Below, one piece after another: positions 21,912-33,105 of a stretch of DNA of 64,000 nt. Both the position numbers and the translations under genes were made by a program. The DNA lies in contig CAOLHI010001014.1 of assembly GCA_948474755.1 (NCBI GenBank), positions 744,001 to 808,000 of the forward strand, in the 5' to 3' direction. The notes beneath the pieces are model-generated. The model was not told the DNA's origin. It saw nothing but the letters and a program-made list of their open reading frames with translations, and made no database searches. Positions within the stretch are counted from its first letter, which is position 1. Each line of letters begins with the position of its first letter. This stretch comes from Ctenosaura bakeri (Eukaryota; Chordata; Lepidosauria; Squamata; Iguanidae).

Positions 21912-24380
21912 TCAAAACCGAGACTTAGTCTCGGAGGAGGACTTCTTCGACGAAGGCGGGCGCCGCCTAATCGTGCGTCTGGCCGATGAGCCGGAGGACG
22001 GTCTCGACTGTCCAGACTGGGCCGAACGCTGGAACGACGAGGTGGAAGATCGTCGCCAGGATGGTCGGAAGGTGGAGGCCCTGCGGGTCTGCGTGGCCGG
22101 CTGCAGCCCGATCTTTTTTGCGGTCAGTCTCGCCTTGACGAGATTGTCCAAAGCTTCGTCTGTGGACGAATTGAATAGGCCTTCACCGTCGAAGGGGAGA
22201 TCTTCAATCCTCCTTCTGGTGTCCTCCTGGATGTCGGCCGGTCGAAGCCAAGCATGGCGGCGGAGGCCGACGGATCCCGCCATGACCCGGGAGGCGATCT
22301 CCACTGCGTGCCGGGAGGAGGCCATCTGGTGCCGAGCGATGGAGATAGCCTCATTGAAGATCACGGAGGAGGCTTGGCGGATGTCCTCCGGTACCGCTTC
22401 CATCGCTGGTTGCAGGCGATCGAGCACCTTCTTCAGGTATGCCGCGAGGCAAGCCTGAGTGTTGGACAGCCTGATCTGCAAGGAGGCAGCCGAATAGAAC
22501 CTCCTTGCATAGGCGTCCAACTTCCTGCCCTCTTTGTCCGGCGGGGTGGTGTGTTGCCTGCCGGAGCCTTTCGTCTGCGCGGACTCGACGACCACAGAGT
22601 TCGGTGCAGGGTGATTAAATAGATAACCGGCGTTATCCTTCTGCACCCTGTAGAGGTGTTCTAACCGCTGCGGTATCGGCTGAGCCGAGGCCGGTCTATC
22701 CCAGGCGGCCTTCACCAGTCTGGATACCCGGGGCAGGAGAGGCAGCGGGGCCGTGGAAGGTCGCTTCTCCTCGAAAACGGAGAAGGCTGGATCGTCATCC
22801 TCCGGCTCCGCATCGGCGATCTTAAGGCCGAGGGTAGTGGCCATGCGGAGCAGCATCGCAGAGAACTGGTGGACGTCCTCTGGAGCAGAATCTGGATCGG
22901 GTCCCCGAATCCCAACGGAGGAGACTCCTGGGAGGCCGCCTCAGACACCTCAGACTCCGCACTCGAGTCGTACGACTCCGAGCTCGGTGAGTCCTCTCGC
23001 CGCTCGCTCTCCGGCTCCTTCGTAGTCGCCGCAGGTGTTGCCTTCCTAGGCTTCTCCGCAGCCGGGGCGGTGGTAGCAGCAGCGTCCCGCTTGGGATGGC
23101 TGACCACTGACTTCACCCTCTTGGTGGTGACCGGGGTAGTCTGGCAGGCTGACGTCGTCGTAGCCCGCTCAGTCACCACCGACTCCGTAGGGCGCGTCGC
23201 CGTCGCCGTGACCCTAGGAGGTGGCGATATCGCCCGATACCGTGGTGAAGGCTCCCTCGCCCTATGATATCGAGGGGAGGGAGAGCGGCTGAAGGAGCGG
23301 CGGTCCGACGGAGATCGGCTTCGGCGTCGACGGTACCGAGCCTCGTCCCCTCTAGGCGAGCGCGATTCGCGCTGTCGACGAGGTGACCGGGACCTCCGGA
23401 AGGTCTCCCAGCGACTCGGGCCACGATGGTACCGATCCCGGTACGATGGCGAATGGGACCGATAGGAGGCCGGGCGCTCTCTCCACTCAGATTCCCTCGC
23501 GTACCTGGCCACGTAGGACGCCGAGGTGTATCTGGAGGCAGACGAGCGAGGTTGTTCCTCTCTTGTCTCCCTCGGAGGCGGCGAGGCCACCGGACGCTCG
23601 GAAGAGCGGGACCGGGACCTGAAGGAGGTCGAACGCCGCTCTGGAGAAGCAGAGGGCTCTCTCTGCTGCAGGTCGGCCGACCTGCGACGGCTAAGGGGCG
23701 GTGGCGCTCCTCCACCAGGGTTGGAGGGTCTGCCACAGGCGAGTCCGGGCGCTGTTGGGGAACGTCCTCGATCTCATCCTCCGAGAGGTCGACGGACTCG
23801 CCTCGCCCTTTGGAAGGCTGCTGAGTAGGAGGAGGAGTAGGAGGTTGAGCGTCCCCAGCCGGGGAGCGCTTCTTTTCCTTCTTCTTCTTCTTCTTCTCCT
23901 TCTCCTTGCCCTTGCCTCCGTCCGGAGCAGGGCGCTTTTTTGCAGGCGTCTCCGTAAGGGGAGCCTCAGCCTTCCTCGCCGTCGAGGATCCTTTAGCTGA
24001 CTTGGCAGCCGCCGACAGCTTCGGGATCCTCGGTAACGCCGAGATCGGCGTTTCGCCGGTACCGAGCCCGATACCGACGAGGTGGACGGAACGGCAGCCG
24101 CCGATACCGTCGATGGCGTGGTCGTCTTCTTGTCGGCCATCTTGGAGGTGGAGGTCTCGTCTATCGCCCGCAGAGACTGCTCCCAACAAAAAGATTTGAG
24201 TCTCGCGGAGCGGTTGCGAAGAGTTTGGGGAGTAAAATCCCTACAAATTTGGCAAGTCCGGATATTGTGGGACTCGCCCAAACAGAAGAGACACTCCTTA
24301 TGGCCGTCGTTGAGGGCAACCTTGCGGCCGCAGGACACGCACTTCTTAAAGAGCGCGGACATAAGACGAAGAAACGCCAA
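21912..24380 (-). pseudogene. DIRS copy 1 gag-like ORF1, frameshifted
   Basis: Likely the nucleic-acid-binding structural protein of the element. It begins MAFLRLMSALFKKC at 24,380. Features in order: an N-terminal Cys/His cluster (CVSCGRK, then HKECLFC, then HNIRTCQIC) that looks like a zinc-binding fold, a Lys-rich run (GKEKEKKKKKK), an acidic SEDEIED segment, a long Ser/Arg-rich region (RRSRSPRR, RSRSPSDRRS) and a helical C-terminal part (AAYLKKVLDRL, HQMASSRHAV) ending at 21,912. Breaks relative to copy 2: one base lost near 24,052 and one base lost near 22,893. A further frame change near 23,705-23,780, between the acidic and Ser/Arg regions, is shared with copy 2. Without these breaks the protein would be roughly 800 residues. 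The function is inferred from position and composition. Confidence 0.75.
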
Positions 24381-24518
24381 ACTCCGAAATCCAAAAAAGA
24401 CGAAAGCCGAAGGGGGAGTCCGAAAGAGAGGTCAAAGACAGTCCGAAAGTCCGTAAAACCGTGAAAAAACAGCAAGCCAAGCACGACGTGAGAGGAACAA
24501 ACTAAAGAACCTTCCGTA

Positions 24519-24695
24519 CGCGGCGGCGGACGAGAAAGAACTGAGGAGAGACCGTTGCTCGGCGGGAGGAGCATGCGCAGTACCGGCGTGGGGGAGGGGT
24601 TCCCGCCAAGCGAACAAGCTCTAGAAGTTTCCGAACGCTACCGCGCAGGCGCTAAAGCTCCTAGTGTATGAAGGCACAGAGACCACGAAGAAGAA
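24519..24695 (-). repeat. Left inverted terminal repeat of DIRS copy 1
   Basis: Inverted match to 18,666-18,811 over the part 24,519-24,670. The extremity 24,658-24,695 is exactly complementary to the internal region 18,909-18,946. As the 5' end of the element it should also hold the promoter, but no TATA box can be identified with confidence. Confidence 0.88.
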
Positions 24696-24968
24696 ATATG
24701 TTCTACCCAAGGAAGTTTATTAAAATCAAAATGAGGCATTTGTTAGAGGTGCTTTGTCCCATAGATTTGTCAGCCTTTTATTTCTCAAATCAGGGAACAA
24801 AAGCTAAAAATTCAGTTTTATAAAGTCGAGTAGCCTGGCAGCCTGTCCCATCATACTCCTGTAAAGTTTTCTGAGGAAGCAGTAAGAACTTGAAAATAAG
24901 CTGCCTTATAACTTCAGTTCCTCTTTAGCAGATATGTGATTAGAATGCTATTTCCTCCATACTTCCAT

Positions 24969-26790
24969 TCATAGAATCATAGAATCATAGAAATGTAGAG
25001 TTGGAAGAGACCCCAGGGGCCATCCAGTCCAACCCCCTGCCATGCAGGAACACCCTCAAAGCACTCCCGACAGATGACCATCCAGCCTCTGCTTAAAAAC
25101 CTCCAAGGAAGGAGACTCCACTACACTCCGAGGCAGCATATTCCACTGCTGGACAGCCCTGACTGTCAGGAAGTTCTTCCTGAGGTTCAGGTGGAATCTC
25201 CTTTCCTGCAGCTTGAATCCATTGCTCCTTGTCCTAGTCTCTGGAGCAGCAGAAAACAAGCCCTCTCCTTCTTCTACGTGGCATCCCTTCAAATATTTAA
25301 ACATGGCTATCATGTCCCCTCTTAACCTTCTCTTCTGCAAACTAAACATCCCCAGCTCTCTAAGTCTATCCCCATAAGGCATGGTTTCCAGGCCTCTCAA
25401 CATTTTGGTCGCCCTCCTCTGGACTTGCTCCAGCTTGTCAATATCCTTCTTGAATTGGGGTGCCCAGAACTGGACACAGTATTCAAGATGGGGTCTAACC
25501 AAAGCAGAGTAGAGTGGTACCAGTACCTCCCTCAATCTAGACACTATACTCCTATTGATGCAGCCAAGAATTGCATTGGCTTTCTTGGCTGCCACATCAC
25601 ACTGCTGACTCATGTTCAGCTTGTGGTCTATGAAGACTTCTAGATCCCTTTCACACGTACTGCTATCCAACCATGTGTCCCACATCCTATATTTCTGTAT
25701 TCCATTATTTCTACCTAAGTGTAGGACCTTACACTTCTCTCTGTTGAATTTCATTTTGTTCACCTTGGCCCAGCTCTCCAATCTATCCAGGTCATTTTGA
25801 ATTTTGATCCTGTCCTCTGGCGTATTAGCAACCCCTCCCAATTTGGTATCATCTGCAAATTTGATGAGCATGCCCTCAATTCCTTCATCCAAGTCATTGA
25901 TAAAAATATTGAACAGCACTGGGCCCAGGACAGAACCTTGTGGCACCCCACTAGTCACTTCTCTCCAGGATGAAAAGCAGCCATTCATGATCACCCTTTG
26001 GGTTCAGTCGGTCAACCAATTACAAATCCAACTAACAGTAGCCCTGTCCAGCTGGCATTTTACTAGCTTCTTTGCAAGAATGTCATGGGGAACTTTGTCA
26101 AAGGCCTTACTGAAATCGAGATATGCTACATCCACAGCATTCCCTTCATCTATCAAGCTAGTAACTCTATCATAAAAAGAGGTAAGATTAGTCTGGCATG
26201 ACTTATTTTTGAGAAATCCATGTTGACTTTTAGTGATTATGGCATTGCTTTCTAAGTAATTACAAACTGACTGCTTAATGATCTGCTCTAGGATCTTTCC
26301 TGGTATTGATGTCAGGCTGACCGGGCAAAAATTATTTGGGTCTTCTTTTTTCCCTTTCTTGAAGATGGGGATGACATTTGCCCTCCTCTAGTCTGCTGGG
26401 ACGTCTCCTGTTCTCCAAGATTTCTCAAAGATTATAGCAAGTGGTTCCGAAATGACCTCTGCCAGCTCTTTTAATATCCTAGGATGCAATTCATCTGGCC
26501 CTGGAGACTTGAATTCATCCAATGTGGCCAGGTATTCCTGTACCACCTCTCTACCTATTATGTGCCTCATTTCCTCTGCTTCCTCCCCTGCTCCCCAACT
26601 GCCAGGTTGAGCGCTTGTATCCTTCTGGGAAAAAACTGAGGCAAAGAAGGCGTTAAGTAATTCTGCCTTTTCTCTTCCCCCTGTGAGTAATTCGCTATCT
26701 TCCCTGCGCAGCGACCCTATCGTCTCCTTCTTTTCCCTTTTGTTGCGGACATCCTTCATCTTCCTTCTACCAAAAAAAAAAAAAGTGTAC
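24969..26790 (-). mobile_element. CR1 LINE, 5'-truncated, 1.8 kb
   Basis: The longest CR1 copy here. The plus strand begins with three copies of 'catagaat', the inverted CR1 tail, followed by 'gttggaagagacccc' and 'ccatccagtccaacccc' of the 3' UTR. It extends leftward into the protein through the RT palm and into the linker region before the RT, and stops at 26,790 next to an A-run. Low divergence from the canonical CR1 pattern suggests a fairly young copy. Confidence 0.92.
25056..25994 (-). pseudogene. CR1 ORF2, reverse transcriptase C-terminal half
   Basis: 312 uninterrupted codons. [20 protein letters not shown] leads to [12 protein letters not shown], then the catalytic FADDTKLGG box at about residues 46-54, then [37 protein letters not shown] and the C-terminus LDGHLSGVL. 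The endonuclease and the N-terminal half of the RT are not in this frame. Another piece of the same protein (KAELLNAFFASVFS, SPGPDELHPRILKELA) lies in a different frame at 26,388-26,792. About 400 bp in between is frameshifted, so the gene is dead. Confidence 0.88.
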
Positions 26791-26792
26791 AC
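26388..26792 (-). pseudogene. CR1 ORF2 fragment (pre-RT and RT fingers)
   Basis: 134 codons including KAELLNAFFASVFSQ and the SPGPDELHPRILKELAEVIS block that opens the CR1-type reverse transcriptase. It ends at a frame break before the palm region. It belongs to the same insertion as 25,056-25,994. Confidence 0.85.
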
Positions 26793-26809
26793 ATTCCAGT
26801 AGATATATT

Positions 26810-27030
26810 ATTATGTGCTTTCAAGCTGCTTCTAACATATGGCAGCCCTATCGCAAGATTCTCTCAGCAAGTTTTGTTCAGAAAAGGTTTGTCATGGCCT
26901 TCCTTTGAGGCTGAAAGAACATAGTTCCCAAGGTCACTCAGCAGGTTTCTATGGCCTAATGAGGATTTGAACTCTGGTCTTCCAGGGTCCTAGTCCAAAA
27001 CACAAACTGGTGCACCAGGCTACAGGGGCC
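26810..27030 (+). mobile_element. SINE, tRNA/CORE type
   Basis: 'tattatgtgctttcaagct', 'catatggcagccctatcg', 'gttttgttcagaaaaggttt', 'aaggtcactcagcaggttt' and 'gaactctggtctt' appear in the family order. It lies immediately beyond the truncated end of the CR1 at 26,790. Well diverged. Confidence 0.65.
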
Positions 27031-27699
27031 TAAAGCCAATTGCTGAGATCAATTAGAGTAGGCCTATTGAATCAATACAATTTACCTAGGTGTTGACTTA
27101 ACATTCAGCAATTGAGTCAATGAATCTAACAGGGGCTAGTAATTGCATTTACCAATAGCATGTGTATTTCTATACCACTTCTCGGCTAAGTGCTCTCTAA
27201 GTGGTTTACAATATGTTAGCTAAACTGGGCTGGGAATTGTGTGGTCCCCCCAGAGATTACTTAATTGGAGCTCCCAGCAGCCCCAGCCAGTACAGCTAAT
27301 GGTAAGAGATCCTGGGAGCTGCAATCCAAGAACATTGCAATAATTAATTTAGGCCACAAAACTCTTAAGTGAGAGTTTGCTGTCCATCTTTCTGTAGTTC
27401 AGATCTACCTAGCACAATGCAATAGTGTTTCACATCATATTGAATTACTTATTTGGATAAATATACACTAAAAAACATTGGAAAGAAAACCAAAATCCAC
27501 CTTTATTAGATTGAATTAACATGTCACGAAGGCATGCAAGATTCCATATTTTACAGAACTTTTAATCAGGTTTGTATAAGGAAAAATTGAGCAGAGACAT
27601 CGAAACAATTGACCTAATTTAGCTGACATTTACTGTTAAGGTCAGTTGCAAAACAAAATCTGAGAGTGATTAAGTTACTGGTAGGGATAGAGGCCTTTT
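27031..27699. other. Non-coding, one possible old repeat
   Basis: No gene. The segment around 27,160-27,240 ('gtatttctataccacttctc', 'gtggtttacaa') has the look of a widespread old repeat, but I cannot classify it. Confidence 0.35.
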
Positions 27700-27862
27700 C
27701 CAATGAGTCAAAACGATGATAATGCACGGTAAAATAGAAGGCAGTAGGAAAAGAGGAAGACCGCATGACAGAGGAATTTATTGCTTCAATGAAGCCAGTT
27801 TGCAAAACATAAGCAGGGTCTCTTGGAGGCCTCAGTTTATAAGGTTGCCATAAGTCAAGCCT
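27700..27862 (+). mobile_element. LINE 3'-end-like fragment
   Basis: Reads '...aggaaaagaggaagaccgca', 'tgacagaggaatttattgct', 'tcaatgaag', 'ttgcaaaacataagcagg' and 'ggttgccataagtc'. The same block series occurs at 46,970-47,190. It resembles the C-terminal coding region and tail of a squamate LINE (a GRPR..W/F IDSI-like protein motif). The clade is not determined. Confidence 0.5.
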
Positions 27863-27867
27863 TGTTG

Positions 27868-28063
27868 CTGATGTTGTGTGCCTTCAAATCTTTTCTGACT
27901 AATGGCAACCCCAAGACAAGCCTGTCATGGGGTTTTCTGGGAGCTGAGAATGTGTGATGCACCCAAGGTCACCCAGTGGGTTTCCATGGGTGAGCGGGGA
28001 AACGAATCCTGGTCTCTAGGGTTGTAGTTCAACACTCAAATCACACTACCACGCTGGCTCTCA
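27868..28063 (+). mobile_element. SINE, tRNA/CORE type
   Basis: 'gttgtgtgccttcaaatc', 'atggcaaccccaagacaag', 'caaggtcacccagtgggttt', 'ctggtctctaggg' and 'ccacgctggctctc'. One of the least diverged copies of the family here. Very similar in layout to 4,763-4,957, including 'gagctgagaatgtgtgatgc', so both belong to one subfamily. Confidence 0.75.
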
Positions 28064-29047
28064 TTCAAAGCCTATTTGATGGCAAATAACAGCAACAATT
28101 TGTCAGTACCAAATTATGCCTGATAAGACTTACCTTGATTTATTTAAAAAAAGAAAAAGTGAGTCTTGATTTCAAAAGGAAGAGACCAGGGTGCCCACAA
28201 TAAAATACCACTTAAAATGCAACTTAGAGAAATGCCTCTTTGCCTTAAGCAAAACACACAGGCTTCATAGAGCAGAATATGGAGAAATATTGCCGCCCTT
28301 TTGCAAACAAGACTGGAGATAAAATTTGGGGTGGTATCAATAAATGTAGGAATTTTGAGAAAAGCAGGAGGATGTAGGAAAGATACAAGTTCCAGGAGAG
28401 ATGCGTAATTGTCATCCTTGAACTCACTCCCTGCTTCGTATAACCAGCAAAGTCCATTTACTTTAGAGTCACTACATGAAAAGCTGCTCTGAGTTGACCT
28501 TTGTTATGACATCTTTTAATTGTGCTGACAGTTTCTGATGACTAAGGAAAACACGGGGTTTTGTGTTGTGCTGTGATTATTCTTGTACCAGGAACCTTGT
28601 GAGCAAGAACCCTGCAATAAGGAGCAAATCTTATAACTCACACTGTCTGGTTTCCTGCATTCCTATGCTGGCATCTCTCCAAGCTCAGCCTCCCATGTGA
28701 AACAGAAAACTGAACGCTTTATGGCAGCAGGGCTCTGAAAGCACTAGAATTTTCTTCCTGCCCCAGTGTGGTGAACAAAGCTAAGCAGCAGCTACAGTGA
28801 AAAAAAAAAAATCATGTGTGGCACCGGTGGCTTGGTGTTAGATAAAAGTGCGTAGGTTCTAACAGAGCACTAGTATACAGGCTTCATACATTTGCAAGGA
28901 GAGGTTGATGAAAATATTTGCAGCAATCCCAATTTTGCATGCCACTTTATAGCATTCAGCCATGGGGGCTCTGCCTTGCCAAAACAAGTAGTCATATATT
29001 TTGAGCTGCATTAACTCAGGGATGGGGATAGTGTGACCCTTGCAGTA
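28064..29047. other. Non-coding, nothing recognised
   Basis: AT-rich sequence with an A-run at 28,800. I see no exon, RNA gene or classified repeat. Confidence 0.4.
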
Positions 29048-29582
29048 TTGTTAGACTTAGGGTTGCCAGCTGTCAGGGCCTGGCCTTGAGGCTTCAGTTT
29101 TTGTGGGTCATCTCCAGGCAGAAGAGTGCAACTTCTCCAGTTTTGGTGGGATCAGCTCCAGCCAAGAGGCAAAGATTATGTGCAAATCTTTAGTTCAGCT
29201 GTTGAAGCAGCAGCTTGCTACAATTTGAAACACTTCATTTGTTGCAGTAGCTCACAAAGACTCTCCAGAGAGAATCTTATTATTTACTTAGGTAGTTTCC
29301 TCCTTCCCACCCACTTGTTGTAATGCCAGGGCTCACCCTTCACTCGGCTGTGCATTCACCTTCTGGCTAGAACCAAGTAGACTAGATTCAGTGTTCCTTA
29401 TCCAACTCCCCTATGCAAGTGAGATGGAATAATCATCTCAGTTCACCATTCTCTGGGAACAGCTCTTTTAGCTAAGATTTCTGTCTTAATTTCCAAACAG
29501 GAAAATATGTTCTCTCTGTGTGTGTTTTGAATGACAAGCTGTAAGCAACTGTGCTTGGTACTTAATATATAATGCTTAATGG
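29048..29582 (+). repeat. Interspersed repeat, copy A (unclassified, pair with 39,600)
   Basis: Shares with 39,600-39,870 a series of blocks in the same order: 'cagggcctNgccttgag', 'tctccag', 'tgtgcaaatct', 'agctaagattNct' and 'gacaagNtgt...taatgNc'. Copy A has about 250 bp extra between the third and fourth blocks (about 29,200-29,455). No coding capacity. The family is unknown to me. Confidence 0.55.
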
Positions 29583-30379
29583 TCTTTTCCTTACTTATTT
29601 ATTTATTTGATTTATGTCCTGCTTTTCTACAAAAGGGACTCATCACTAGGCGCCATCAGGGCCTGGGATAATCCTGGACTGGCAAGCCTAGTTAAACTGC
29701 ACGTCCTACTCTTAAAGCTACAGTTCATTTCATACCTAGCTGGGAAGCAAGTCCTACTGGACACAACTGCAATTTTGAATAGTTTATTATTTGTTTATTT
29801 GTTTAAAGTATTTCTGTATCACCTCTCAGTACACAAGGACTCCCATAGTGATGAACAAATAAAAACCAATTAAAACAATACCCCCCAAAAATTAAAAACA
29901 CAATAAAATACTCGTGGTGGAAAGGAGTTCCACCGTCAAGGTGCTGCTGCAAAGAAAGTCCTGATATGTGTACAAACAGGAGCAAACAGAACTAGCAGTA
30001 AAACAGTATAAATATTACAGTCCACATTGACTGCCTTGAACTGCCCACAGAGGAAGACATTTTTTATTCCTCGATAAGAAAGAGCCAGCTCAGAAATAAA
30101 CCAGTAGGCTTTTCCTCATTGGCAGTCATAAAAGAGATGGGATTCACAGCTGTGGCAATATGTTCCCTTCTCAAATGAAGAAAGTCCATCTTGGTTGGGG
30201 AGCACTGCAGCTTTTTCAAGTACAGTCTAATGCCCTAAGTGTCAATGCCAATGGCAAAGCTGGATACAAAGACTGCTGCCTCACAACAAGCAATATTTTG
30301 CTAGCAAGGTTAACCCAGGAAATTTTGGTGCCCAAAGTAGAACAGCAAATGGTGCCTTCAAACATATGAGCATGCTAGC

Positions 30380-31395
30380 TGGATAATTCTGCTGGAAGAG
30401 ACCACAAGCGTGAATGAGTCCAACCCTTGCCATGCAGGAATACATCATCAAAGCATTCCCAACAAACGGTCATCCAGCCTCTATTTAAAGACCTCCAAAG
30501 ACAGAGACTCCACCACACTCTGAGGTAGTGAATTCCATTGTCAGACTGTTCTTACTGTCAGGCAGTTCTTCCTAATGTTTAGATGGAATCTCTTTTCCTG
30601 AAGTTTGAAGCCATTGCTCTGTGTCTCTGGAGCAGCAGAAATCAGACTTGTCCATATGGCATCCCTTCAAATATTTTTAACTATCATATCACCTCTCTTC
30701 TTCAACCTAAATGTACCTAGCTCCCTAAGTTACTCCTCATAGGGTATGGTTTCCAGGCCTTCTACCATTTTGGTCACCCTTTTCTGGACATGTTCCAGCT
30801 TGTCAATATCCTTCCTGAACTGTAGTGCCCAGAACTGGACACAGTATTCTAGGTGGGGTCTGACCAAAGCATAATAAAGTTGGTACCATTATTTCCCTTG
30901 ACCTAGACATTATAACCCTATTGATGCAGCCCAGAATTGCACTGGGTTGTTTAGCTGCTGCATCACACTGTTGACTCATGTTCAGCTTGTGGTCCACTAA
31001 GACTTCTAGATTCCTTTCACATATACTGTGTCACCCATCTTATATATGCACATTTCATTTTTTTCTGCTCAAAAGTAGTACCTTACATTTCTCCCTACTT
31101 AAATTCATTGTGTTAGTTTTGACCCAGCTCTCTGGTTTGTTAAGGTCATTTTGAATTCTCTGAGGTGTTCGCTACCCCTCCTAATTTGGTGTCATCTGCA
31201 AAATTGATAAGAATGCTCTCTATTCCCTCACCCAAACCATTGAATAGCACTGGGCCCAGAACAGAACCCTGCCACACCCAACTGCTCATTTCTCTCCAGG
31301 ATGAAGAGGACTGGTGAGTCCCCTTTGGGTTTGGTTGGTCAGCCAATTACAAATCCACATAACAGTAACACTGTCAGTAGCATTTTTATGACACT
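30380..31395 (-). mobile_element. CR1 LINE, diverged copy
   Basis: The plus strand reads 'ctggaagagaccacaagcg', 'ccatgcaggaatac', 'gtcatccagcctctatt' and then the inverted coding region down to the FADDTKLGG box (protein on the minus strand near 31,150-31,330). Many small indels and substitutions relative to 24,969-26,790 make it clearly older. Coding fragments are broken, and the truncated end is near 31,395. Confidence 0.88.
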
Positions 31396-31546
31396 TTCAT
31401 GTTTTTATTTTATATTATCCCCAGGCACTTGGTAGGAAGAAGTTTTGAATAATAATTATTACAGCTCATTAAATACTGCACCAGCACATTCCTTCAGAAT
31501 TGATTTCTTTATTTATCAAGTAGATAAATAGGTAAGTATAGGCAAC

Positions 31547-31660
31547 CTCTCTTTCTCCCTCCCTCTCTCTCTCTTTCAATCTGTATGTACGTGTGTGTGT
31601 GCGCGCGCGTGTGCCTGCACATGCTTGTGTGTGCATGCGTGTGTGTGTCAGTCAGCCTGG

Positions 31661-31701
<41 letters not shown>

Positions 31702-31741
31702 GTATGTATGTATGTATACACACACACACACACACACACAG
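31547..31741. repeat. Compound simple-sequence tract
   Basis: Consecutive runs of CT, TG/CG, CT, TA, TATG and CA dinucleotide or tetranucleotide repeats over about 195 bp. Both strands give spurious open frames of alternating residues. Confidence 0.9.
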
Positions 31742-32450
31742 GCATATACATACAGAGAGAGACTGAGAAACAGAAAAAAAATAGAATTACACTTCAGTGG
31801 CGGTAGGATGTACCACATCTGTTCCAGTTCTTATTTTTTCATAGGGCATCAATCCAGCTTGTTAACACAAACCAGTATGTACAGTCACAGCTGAAGCTAT
31901 ATTATGAGAATGTCATTTGTGACTACTGAGATCTATAGCTACTAGATGTGTCATGAATTAATGTGTGTGTGCTATATACTATCTCATGGACAATTACACT
32001 AATTATTATTATTATAACTTTTAGTATTTGGCTTGGTACAGTACAGCTTATAAATCAGCTTGTTCCAGATGAAGCATTCATGCTTAAAAACTGCAGGGAA
32101 TGTTAATCCTTTCCAGACATTTCAAGAGTATCATGCCTTAAGAACTAGAGGTTTTCTAACCTATCTTACCAGCTCATTTAATCCAATATGCTGTGTTGTG
32201 CAAAACATTTTGTCAGCTCTCCTTTTAATAATTGGAACTAATATGTTACCAAGGATGGCATGCTTAGTAATTTGTTAATTTTGTGAGTTATGAGGTTGCA
32301 ATTATATCACTTTGCATGATGACCACTAACTTACTCATGCATTTGCTATAAAAATATTTTGTGGGACTTTTTTGGCCTTTTTACCATTCTTTGTCTTTTC
32401 AGACAATTAAAAAAAACACAATTCAAACCTGTGTTGTTTGTTGCTGCCGC
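31742..32450. other. Non-coding, nothing recognised
   Basis: AT-rich sequence between the compound microsatellite and a SINE, with no recognisable element. Confidence 0.4.
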
Positions 32451-32451
32451 T

Positions 32452-33105
32452 GCTGCTATTGCTGTTGTGTGCCTTAAAGTCATTTCTGACTTATGGCAAC
32501 ACTAAAGCAAACCTATCATGGGGTCTTCTCAGCAAAGTTTGTTCAGAGAAGGTTTGCCATTTCCTATGACTTGTACAAGTTCACCCACTGCTTTCCTTAT
32601 CTGAGCAAGGATTTGGACCCTGGTCTCTCATAGGGCATTTCCGCCCTACACTGTTATAGTGCTATTATTCCACTTTCAACATTCTGTGGAATGCCAGGGT
32701 TTGTAGTTTACTGAGGCCAAAGAGCTCTCTGTCGTCGCACAGGGACGGGAGGAGGTGATGAGGGCAGTTCGCCCCGGCGGCAATATTTTTAGAGTGTCCC
32801 GGCTCGTAGCCATGCCCCCATATGCCATGGCCACACCCCCACGCACTGCAGCCAAGCCCCCACATGCTGTGGCCACTCACCCCACACCATGGCCACACCC
32901 CTGTGTCGCAGTCCTGCCCCCCTCCACACACTCCAAGCTCCACTGCTGGCTCTCTGGTTGAGAATTCTAAATGTCCCTCCCTAAACTGCAAACCCCAGGA
33001 TTCCATAGGATGTTGAAAGTGGAATAATAGTACTATAACAATGTAATGCTGAAATGGCCATAGTCTTAGTCCAACAATCAAGCCCTACACTATACTGGGT
33101 CTCTT
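32452..33105 (+). mobile_element. SINE, tRNA/CORE type, split by a MITE
   Basis: The 5' part (32,452-32,632: 'gttgtgtgccttaaagtc', 'gggtcttctcagcaaagttt', 'ggaccctggtctctc') and the 3' part (33,060-33,105: 'tagtccaacaatcaagccct', 'actatactgggtctct') are the two halves of one SINE. They are separated by a 427-bp palindromic MITE flanked by ATA. Confidence 0.8.
32633..33059. mobile_element. Palindromic MITE (GGSCATTTC ends), ATA target duplication
   Basis: The left end GGGCATTTCCGCCCTACACT...GTTATAGTGCTATTATTCCAC is inverted at the right end, which finishes GGAATAATAGTACTATAAC...GAAATGGCC. The homologous arms extend inward through 'aactNcaaaccccagNattcc'. Direct ATA repeats flank it (32,630-32,632 and 33,060-33,062), a three-base duplication typical of PIF/Harbinger-type insertion. 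The centre is C-rich with 'catgccccca'-like repeats. No transposase. Confidence 0.82.

Larger units (their letters stand above)
18614..24695 (-). mobile_element. DIRS-type tyrosine-recombinase retrotransposon, copy 1 (full length)
   Basis: A GC- and CpG-rich island of about 6.1 kb that reads on the minus strand. It has the DIRS layout: inverted terminal repeats, gag-like ORF, pol with reverse transcriptase and RNase H, a tyrosine recombinase in place of a DDE integrase, and an internal complementary region. There are no LTRs, no aspartic protease and no DDE integrase. The left element end is at 24,695 and the right element end at 18,614. No target duplication is visible, as is usual for DIRS, which integrate as circles by recombination. 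It is nearly identical to copy 2 at 58,291. Small frameshifts in gag and the reverse transcriptase suggest it is no longer autonomous. Confidence 0.93.

Noticed and set aside
23880..23915. Possible CRISPR-like or microsatellite array (TTC runs) in the DIRS element
   Set aside because: It is the Lys-rich codon run of gag read on the opposite strand, with no spacer structure.
19052..24464. Many plus-strand open frames across the DIRS copies
   Set aside because: They are antisense shadows of GC-rich pol, YR and gag. They carry no domain motifs, and the conserved catalytic residues are all on the minus strand.
18614..24695. Interpretation as an LTR retrotransposon or endogenous retrovirus
   Set aside because: Ends are inverted rather than direct repeats. 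There is no protease, envelope or DDE integrase, and a tyrosine recombinase with R, HxxR and Y residues is present.
31509..31894. Open frames on both strands in the compound microsatellite
   Set aside because: They arise from simple CT, TG, TA and CA repeats, giving low-complexity peptides only.
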